Origin: Melastoma dodecandrum
Taxonomy: Eukaryota > Streptophyta > Magnoliopsida > Myrtales > Melastomataceae
Direction: 5' to 3'
Assembly: GCA_029817715.1 (NCBI GenBank)
Contig: JARUPY010000606.1
Location: 6,882,001-6,946,000 of the forward strand
DNA length: 64,000 bases
Shown here one piece after another: positions 57,242 through 64,000 of this stretch (position 1 is the first letter of the stretch; each line of letters starts with the position of its first letter). Under the pieces are notes generated by a model. That model worked only from the letters and a program-made list of their open reading frames with translations. It ran no database searches and was not told where the DNA came from. The translations under genes and the position numbers were made by a program.

Positions 57242-57559
57242 TACCCGCCAATCATCATCGGCATCGCCGTCGCCTTCTTCTTATTGCTGGAAATTTTGTT
57301 TATTTTTTCTAATATTTTGATGCTCACAGGTTTGATAAAGGCTGTACATGGGTTGATTTCACCATCCGATCCATTTCATCTGCATAGGTGCCCAGGCTTT
57401 GATCTTTCTTTCTTTCTTTTTGTTCTTTTGCTAGATTTGTTCTTTGGGGTATTCTTTTTAGTGGAGATTTAAAGGTGGGGATTTTTGTTTATTTCTTTTT
57501 ATGTGATTGGTTTGGTTTAGGGGAGTTGGGTTCAGTGAAGGATTTTCGGACAAGGAGCG

Positions 57560-58038
57560 ATGGCGACGTTCTTCCACGGTCAGAATTCCGACATACAGGC
57601 CGCCGACGGGCTCCAAAACCTCGTCCTGATGAACCCCGCCTACGTCCAGTACACCTCCGCTGCCACGGCAGATGCGCCACAGGCTGCTGCAGCTGCAGCG
57701 GCGGCGAACAGCCTATTCTTCTTGAACCCGGCGACTGTCCCTGCTTCGGCACTCTCCCACGCGCCGCCGCCGGCCCCACCTACTCAGGCCACGACCACCC
57801 AGCAGTTTGTCGGCATGCCCTTGCATGGTGCTACGTCCTCACAACATCGTCAGGATCGTCCCAGTAGCAGCGGCAACGCACACGCTGTGCACACGCAACC
57901 CCATGAAGTCATCCCTGCGATGCATGGATTCCTGCCGCGAGTCCAGTACGGCGCCTGGAGCTCATTGGAGCAATCAAAGCCTAGGCGGGATACCTCCTCG
58001 CTAAGGCCTCAGCAAGGGCTTTCCCTCAGCCTATCTTC

Positions 58039-58075
<37 letters not shown>

Positions 58076-60022
58076 GGGTTTCATCATCGGGGATTCGGTG
58101 GTGACGATAGGGAAGTCCCTGCCGTGTCTGGGGGATCGCCCTCATCTGTATCGGGCGTGACCAGTGGTGGAGGCGGAGGCACTGGTGTGTCAGTGCTTCT
58201 TGGGTCGAGGTACTTAAAGGCTGCTCAGGAACTCCTTGACGAGGTCGCCAACGTCGGAATTGGTGGCATTGTCAAGAGTGAGACGCCAAGGAAGGGGCAC
58301 GGTGGGAACGGCAAGGCTGGCACTGGGGAGTCATCGGCTTCGGCCAAGGAGGATGGGTCGAGTGGAGGAGTTGATGGAAAGCGTGCCACGGAGCTGAGCA
58401 CCGCGGAGCGCCAGGAGATTCAGATGAAGAAGGCCAAGCTCATCAGCATGCTCGACGAGGTAAACCCACAACATCTCCTGGACCAGTGATGAATATCGTA
58501 CTTAAGCGAAATCTTCTTCTTTGCTCTGTTTCAGGTGGAGCAGAAATATAGACAATATCACCATCAGATGCAGATAGTAATTTCCGCCTTCGAGCAGGCT
58601 GCTGGCATCGGCTCTGCCAGGACATACACCTCCTTAGCACTGCAGACTATATCAAAGCAGTTCCGGTGTCTCAAGGACGCAATATCGGGCCAGATAAGGG
58701 CTGCCAACAAGAGCCTCGGCGAGGACGAGCCTGCTGGGGGGAAGATCGAGGGTTCACGGCTCAAGTATATCGATCACCACATCCGGCAGCAGCGCGCCCT
58801 CCAGCAGCTCGGGATGATCCAGCACAACGCTTGGAGACCTCAGAGGGGATTGCCAGAACGCTCAGTCTCAATCCTCCGTGCCTGGCTGTTCGAACACTTT
58901 CTTCACCCGTAAGGAGTCAATCTTACTTATCTCCAATTAACAACGACTCGACAAGGCTTCTCATTGCCTAGTTATGATCTCTGTGGATAATTCTGCTTTT
59001 CAGCTACCCGAAGGATTCCGACAAGCACATGCTTGCAAAGCAAACAGGGTTAACTCGCAGTCAGGTTAGTTAACTAAATTCGGCTGATTATGAGATCCTC
59101 AGGCGATTTTCGTTAATTTCTTTGGCGAAAAATGCAGGTATCGAACTGGTTCATAAATGCTCGAGTTCGGCTGTGGAAGCCGATGGTGGAAGAGATGTAC
59201 ATGGAGGAGGTGAAAGATCAGGAACAGAACGGTGCCGATGGCAAAGTAAATAAAGGCGAACAAAACAACGACTCCTATGCGTCGAAATCTACCAGCCCGC
59301 CCGAGAAGTCACTCTCGGTTGACAATCACGGCAAGAGCAGCTTCAATCCCAAAGAGCAGCTTCAATCCGCCAACCTGATCAACCAAGACGCAGCCCTTGC
59401 TGCCAATTCCATGTCTCCAGTGGGAGCAAGCCTCCAAAACCACCAGTTGTCTGGGTTCTCGCTCATCGGTTCGTCGGAGTTGGACGGAATAACGCATGGC
59501 GCCAGCCCCAAGAAACCAAGAAACACCACCACCACGTCCGACATGCTACTGTCCCCGACCAACGTCTCCTGCATGAACATGGAACCAAACAAGCGTGGCG
59601 AGCCGATAACCATCAAGTTTGGCGACGACGGCCACGTCCACAGCCGTGACGGCTACTCCCTCCTCGGCGCAGGCCCTGCTAACTTCATAGGCGGTTTTGG
59701 ACAATACCCGATTGCCGAAATCAGCAGGTTTGCCACAGAGCAGCAGTTCGCCACCGCATTTCAGGGGAACGGAGTCTCCCTAACCCTCGGACTGCCGCAC
59801 AGCGAGAACCTGCCGATGTCGGGAGGGGCGGGCGCGGCACACCCAGGTTTCATCCCCGGCCAGGGGATCCATTTAGGGAGGAGAATGGAGGTAGGAGACG
59901 GGAACGAGTTCGGGGCACTGAACAACACGATGCCACCTCACTCGTCGGGTGCATACGAAGGGATGAATATGCAGAACAGGAAGAAGTTCGCGGCTCAGTT
60001 GCTGCCGGACTTCGTGACCTGA
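57560..60022 (+). CDS. BEL1-like TALE homeodomain protein, four exons
   Basis: join(57560..58459, 58535..58908, 59004..59064, 59138..60022), all GT-AG and in phase, 739 aa. A 12-residue polyGln run lies at about 160-171. The SKY box reads [14 protein letters not shown] (about 216), the BELL domain begins with [12 protein letters not shown] in exon 2, and the TALE homeodomain (about 399-462) runs from WRPQRGLPE through [13 protein letters not shown] to [13 protein letters not shown], with the three-residue PYP loop. A ZIBEL-type SLTLGLP motif lies near 658. BELL proteins pair with KNOX proteins to control meristem and organ patterning, and OVATE proteins bind such pairs. The exon pattern is typical of the family. 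The ATG at 57560 (MATFFHGQ) is the conserved start. Confidence 0.95.
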
Positions 60023-62281
60023 GAGGAACGAAGACCGCCGTGGCTAGCAAGCAGTAAGTCCTTTTTACCACATCGTCCTATCAAAAGGGTTGTCATAAAA
60101 ATTCGTAGTCCTGGAATTGAAATCAACATGCGAGGGGGCAGTGTAAAGGAAGGTTATAGGGGAATTATATTATGTAATATGTACGTATGTATACTTAATT
60201 CTCATAGGACTCAAATCATAATTTGAGTTGCCTAGATGGATAGATCAGATCTATCATGTAGGAGGGGAGGGTGAATGATTTCCATTCGAAGAAAGATTAT
60301 TTTTTTTTGGTGGGGGTATTCTGTATATTAAATTTTTGTAAGATCTTAGAAGAAGAAGAAGAAGAAGATGATGATGATGATGATCAGGGCTTGTAATATA
60401 AGGAACACCGTTTTGGTCTTATTGATTTGGGATAAATGTAATCTCTATTACCAATGCAGCAGACACACTGCTGCGTTACATGCACTGACATCAGTAAAAG
60501 ATCTGGTGGATGGCGGTGTGATAAGGGTGGATTTGGGTCCTCTTTGTGTGCGTGTGTATGTGTTTGTGGTTGTTCCCAGTTGGGAACTGTCAGGCCTGGC
60601 GTGGCGTCAGATATGTTCCTGTTCGAAGAATGACCAATAATTATTGTTCAGGCATGTTTCAGAAACTGTACTCATCTCCTCATTAGCTGTATGATATACA
60701 TATATATATATACATATATCGGCCCCGGGGGGGGGGGGTTGGAGTGTCAACGGCCAATGGGCCAGGCCCATACGAAACCAAATTGGGTTGGGCCCATGGG
60801 CTTGGGTGCGACGTCGTCGAAAGCACCCATTTTTTTAAATATTTAGGGGTTGACTGGGTTCCCCTTTGATCAAAATATTATTAGGGTAGACCGAAGATAA
60901 ATGACCCTCCCCACCCCAACCCTTCTACTACCTTTCCAGAATTCCTAAATTGGGTTTCTACCCAGAATTTTCTATCTAATTCTCCCCAGAATTGTTAGAC
61001 CAGGCTCATCATAAGTAGCCATTACATTACTCATAATATTGCATGAATAAATTACATCTTCCATCTAGTGTTTTTATCAAAACAAGGGTCAGAAAAAGTC
61101 AGAGAGCACGTGTTCCAAACCTTACCTCTTTCTCGGGTTGACCGGAAAAGATCCAGGCACAGCCGAAAATCCGGACTGCTCGCGTGCTTTGATTGCCATT
61201 TATTCTCAGGAGAAGTTTCCCGATGCCCCACCCACCCTCCATCGAAATCGTCATCGTCGGCATGCTGCTATTTCTTTCTTTCCTTCTTTTATCTCGATGC
61301 CCATGTCCGAGTCGTGAATTTTTCAGACAAAGTTTGACGGGGACGGGACTGCATATCGACGACGGTGGTGTTTGGGTGTCTAGCAACTCCCAATGCTCTA
61401 CTCTTTTTATCTCCTCCATTTCTTTCTTTTAGGGTTGTTTATTTTTGTTGTCTTAACTTTCGCAATTTTAACATTTCGTAAATTATTTATATTTTTTTCT
61501 CATCTTAAAATTATAAAAATATAAATATTTATAAATACTCTTTTTAACGGTGTCCAACTCCACCCTTGATTTTCAACTGTGGTTATGTTTTGGCACGTGT
61601 TGGAAAATGCTCGTAGAAAGTTTTATTAATCGGCGGGTGAATGATGTATCTATCCTCTTACGTGTTGGTCAGACCAGGTGGAATTGTCGCCATTTTGGAC
61701 ACACACAAAAAGGTTTGTCCAATGCTGTACTAATCCAAGGGCGGGGACGTGCCTCATATTGACCGTCACGTTGTAAAAATTATATATTAATTTACCTTGA
61801 TGATGAACTAGTCTCGTGTATATAATATAAACCAAACCGATTAAACAAACACACACACGACCAGACCCGGTGTTGAAAGTGTCACGCGTGACCTCTCCGA
61901 CGATCTCCGTTGTTGTTGTGTTTGCAAGGAAGAGAACCATCAAGGAAGGAAGGAAGGAAGGGAGGGCTTATACTTTTATCTCCTGACATTTGTTTAGGAA
62001 GTCAAACCAAGTTCAAATGCGGCTCTGACATCCACCCACCCGGAACCCAAACGCAAAATACGAGTCAGTCAGACTCCTTCCCACCCACACACACACACGA
62101 ATCCAAATCCGTGTCTTTTGACTTTTTGAACACTTCCTCATTTAAACGACTATATATAACCCCATCAACCAAACACCCCTCCCCCTATCCTCGTGTTTCC
62201 CTTCATTCCCTCCTTCCAACTACAAACTCCTCCTGTTCGTTTCCTTTAAGCTCATCATCCCGAGTCGTGTTTGGTTTCAAG
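60023..62281. other. Intergenic between BEL1-like and U-box genes
   Basis: 3' UTR of the BEL1-like gene with AAG/ATG triplet runs (60353-60383), a G tract near 60727, then AT-rich DNA. The promoter elements of the U-box gene are at the right end. Confidence 0.55.
62150..62160 (+). promoter_or_regulatory. TATA box of the U-box gene, with W-box-like site upstream
   Basis: ctatatataac lies about 120 bp before the ATG. TTGACT at 62118-62123 is a W-box core; PUB22/23-type genes are elicitor-induced in Arabidopsis, so WRKY control is plausible but only inferred. Confidence 0.6.
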
Positions 62282-63481
62282 ATGGACGATATCGATGTTC
62301 CCTCCTACTTCCTTTGTCCCATCTCCATGGAGATCATGAAGGACCCCGTCACCCTCCCCACCGGCATCACCTATGACCGTCCCAGCATCGAGCGCTGGCT
62401 CTTCTCCGATAACAACCCCACCTGCCCCCTCACCAAGATGCCCGTTTCTGACAATGATGAGCTCACTCCCAACCATACCCTCCGTCGCCTCATCCAGTCC
62501 TGGTGTATGCTGAATGCGTGCTACGGGGTCGAGAGGATACCCACCCCCAAGCCCCCCATCAGCGGCTCCGAGATTACTAGGATCATCGATGGGGCCGGTT
62601 CTTCTCCCGAGATGCACTCGGCGTGCCTACAACGGTTGAGGTCGTTCGCCGCATCCAATGCCACCAACCGCAGGTGCATGGTTGCCGCCGGGGCGGCGGA
62701 TTTCCTCGTGCGTTGCGTGATCGACGATGGGGCTTGTTGCCATGAGGCGCTGACGGTTCTTCATCAGCTTCAACTTTCGGACAGTTCGCTGAGAGCCCTT
62801 GCAGAGAAGTTTGGTCCCATGCTTGTCGATTCTTTGGTGCGGATCATGCAGATCGGCACCTACGAGTCTCAAGCATACGCGTTGATGTTACTCGAGTCGT
62901 TGTTTGAGGTGGTTGACCCCAGCTTTATCGCCAGCCTGAAGAAAGAGTTCTTCGCGGATATCATCCAGATCCTGAACTGCAAAACACCAGCAAAAACGGT
63001 GAAAAACGCCCTAAAACTGATGGCCCGGTCATGCCCGTTGGGCAGGAACAGGTTTCGGGCGATAGAGACTGGAGCGGTGCAAGCCTTGATCGAGATCATC
63101 CTCGAGTGTCCTGAGAGACGGACCTGCGAGATGGCAATGACGACACTGGAGGTCCTATGCCAGTGCGCTGAAGGGAGAGCAGAGCTCCTGAACCATAGAG
63201 GAGGCATCGCGGTAGTGTCAAAGAGGATCCTCAGGGTATCGCCTCTGGTAAGCGATAAGGCCGTGAGGATCTTGTTGTCTATAGCGCAGTACATGCCCTC
63301 CACATGCGTCGTGCGGGAGATGATGGAGATAGGGGCAGTGACGAAGCTGTGCCTCGTGTTGCAAGTCGATTGTGGTAGCAAGACAAAGGAGAAGGCGAGG
63401 GAGATCTTGAAGTTGCATGCAAAGTCATGGAGGAACGGCGTCTGCGTGCCCCACCTCTTGATTTCATCTTACCCATTGTGA
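62282..63481 (+). CDS. U-box E3 ubiquitin ligase, PUB22/23/24-type
   Basis: Intact intronless frame of 399 aa. The U-box (residues about 4-78) shows VPSYFLCPISMEIMKDPVTL, GITYDRPSIERWL, CPLTK and LIPNHTLRRLI-like sequence (here LTPNHTLRRLI). ARM-type helices fill about 100-390 (for example AVQALIEIILEC and ALKLMARSCP). This layout and length match Arabidopsis PUB22/23/24, which ubiquitinate exocyst and defence-signalling targets and dampen immunity. The ATG at 62282 (MDDIDVP) is the family start; the frame stays open upstream but that part lies beyond the TATA box. Function by homology. Confidence 0.92.
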   Translation: MDDIDVPSYFLCPISMEIMKDPVTLPTGITYDRPSIERWLFSDNNPTCPLTKMPVSDNDELTPNHTLRRLIQSWCMLNACYGVERIPTPKPPISGSEITRIIDGAGSSPEMHSACLQRLRSFAASNATNRRCMVAAGAADFLVRCVIDDGACCHEALTVLHQLQLSDSSLRALAEKFGPMLVDSLVRIMQIGTYESQAYALMLLESLFEVVDPSFIASLKKEFFADIIQILNCKTPAKTVKNALKLMARSCPLGRNRFRAIETGAVQALIEIILECPERRTCEMAMTTLEVLCQCAEGRAELLNHRGGIAVVSKRILRVSPLVSDKAVRILLSIAQYMPSTCVVREMMEIGAVTKLCLVLQVDCGSKTKEKAREILKLHAKSWRNGVCVPHLLISSYPL

Positions 63482-64000
63482 TGTTAAGGACTAGTATCGT
63501 GTGTAAATAGAAAGAACACGAACTATTCGACATTAAGTTTTTGCGTACAAATTCATCGCATCCTATTCAAATAGCTCGAAAGATCATAGGCGTTTCGCTG
63601 CCAATCGAGGGGGATACCTCGATTGTTTTATTTTGATGACAGAAGGAAATAGTCCCGATCGACAGTGAAAAAGAATGCCTCTGGACGTTCCGTCTGAGGA
63701 GACAAAGTTCTTCTTGTTCAACATGTTCTCTTGCCACTGGAACAGTTTGCCGCCGGCCGGCCTTAATCACAGCCGGCACAGCTAAGATTCTCTTAATGTA
63801 GACAGCAATGTTTTACTAAGCATAGCCGTTCTCCGAATTTTAGTTTCCTCAAGTCAGGACAGCAATCGACTGTCCAAGTTCCTACCATTTTACGTCCTTT
63901 CCCCTGATATCGCGGATGATCCTAGGATGGTTATCCCATCACAAATGGTTACGAATGCCGGCAGAAGCTCTTATGAGTCCTTCATCCAATGATTGGCCTT
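63482..64000. other. 3' flank of the U-box gene
   Basis: No further gene is supported before the window ends. A 70-codon minus-strand frame at 63567-63779 has no recognisable domain. Confidence 0.5.

Larger units (their letters stand above)
48165..57559. other. 9.4-kb gene-poor stretch
   Basis: No gene is supported on either strand. The first few hundred bases are the old EXO70 5' flank. The rest is AT-rich with microsatellites: CTC near 50004-50025, TA near 53857-53879, ACC/ATC near 55850-55890 and TTC near 57211-57241. A GAGCTCG-rich patch lies at 50840-51260. The last kilobase is CT-rich leader sequence of the BEL1-like gene. Confidence 0.6.

Overview
The window is nuclear DNA of a flowering plant. 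It holds GT-AG split genes, TALE-homeodomain, OVATE, U-box, EXO70, NDR1/HIN1-like and HVA22 families, Ty3/Gypsy chromovirus DNA and endogenous pararetrovirus DNA. Introns are short (about 65-340 bp in the genes that could be resolved), which suggests a compact genome, probably a eudicot. I do not make a species call. No bacterial features, CRISPR arrays or rRNA/tRNA genes were seen.

Layout. Bases 1-4660 (minus) are the 5' part of an endogenous caulimovirid with an unusually long open polyprotein frame. It lies antisense, just upstream of the last exon of an unrecognised plus-strand host gene (4758-4919). A GIR1-like EAR-motif repressor is at 9173-9565 (+). From 11.7 to 13.5 kb (minus) there is a debris field: a decayed PP2A B' (B56) pseudogene abutting a short LTR and primer-binding site, and an OVATE pseudogene. 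From 15.3 to 21.9 kb (minus) lies a second, heavily decayed caulimovirid of a different lineage, with domain order CP-MP-PR-RT-RH followed by a TAV-like region. An intact OVATE family gene is at 23304-24005 (-). A 5'-truncated lipid-droplet-hydrolase-like gene remnant with a duplicated 3' end is at 25.09-26.67 kb (-).

The 27.4-38.7 kb stretch is gene-rich: a six-exon HVA22-like gene (+), a 14-exon E2F gene (-) with two frame problems, an intronless A1 aspartyl protease (+), a frameshifted small membrane protein (+) and an NHL12-like LEA_2 protein (-). A non-autonomous long-TIR element lies at 39.4-40.36 kb. At 41.1-48.2 kb a 3'-truncated EXO70A1-like pseudogene is split in its first exon by a full-length, young Gypsy chromovirus (42752-48113) with an intact gag-pol frame. 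A 9.4-kb gene-poor, microsatellite-rich stretch follows. The right end carries an intact BEL1-like homeodomain gene (57560-60022) and an intact PUB22/23-type U-box E3 ligase gene (62282-63481).

The host genes are not an operon or pathway; they are ordinary neighbours. The unusual content is the viral and transposon layer and what it has done to host genes. Several broken genes differ from an open frame by single bases next to homopolymers, so assembly error must be excluded before calling some of them dead. No clear case for a wholly undescribed system was found; the strongest leads are the open EPRV frame, the second EPRV's architecture and the PP2A/LTR junction.
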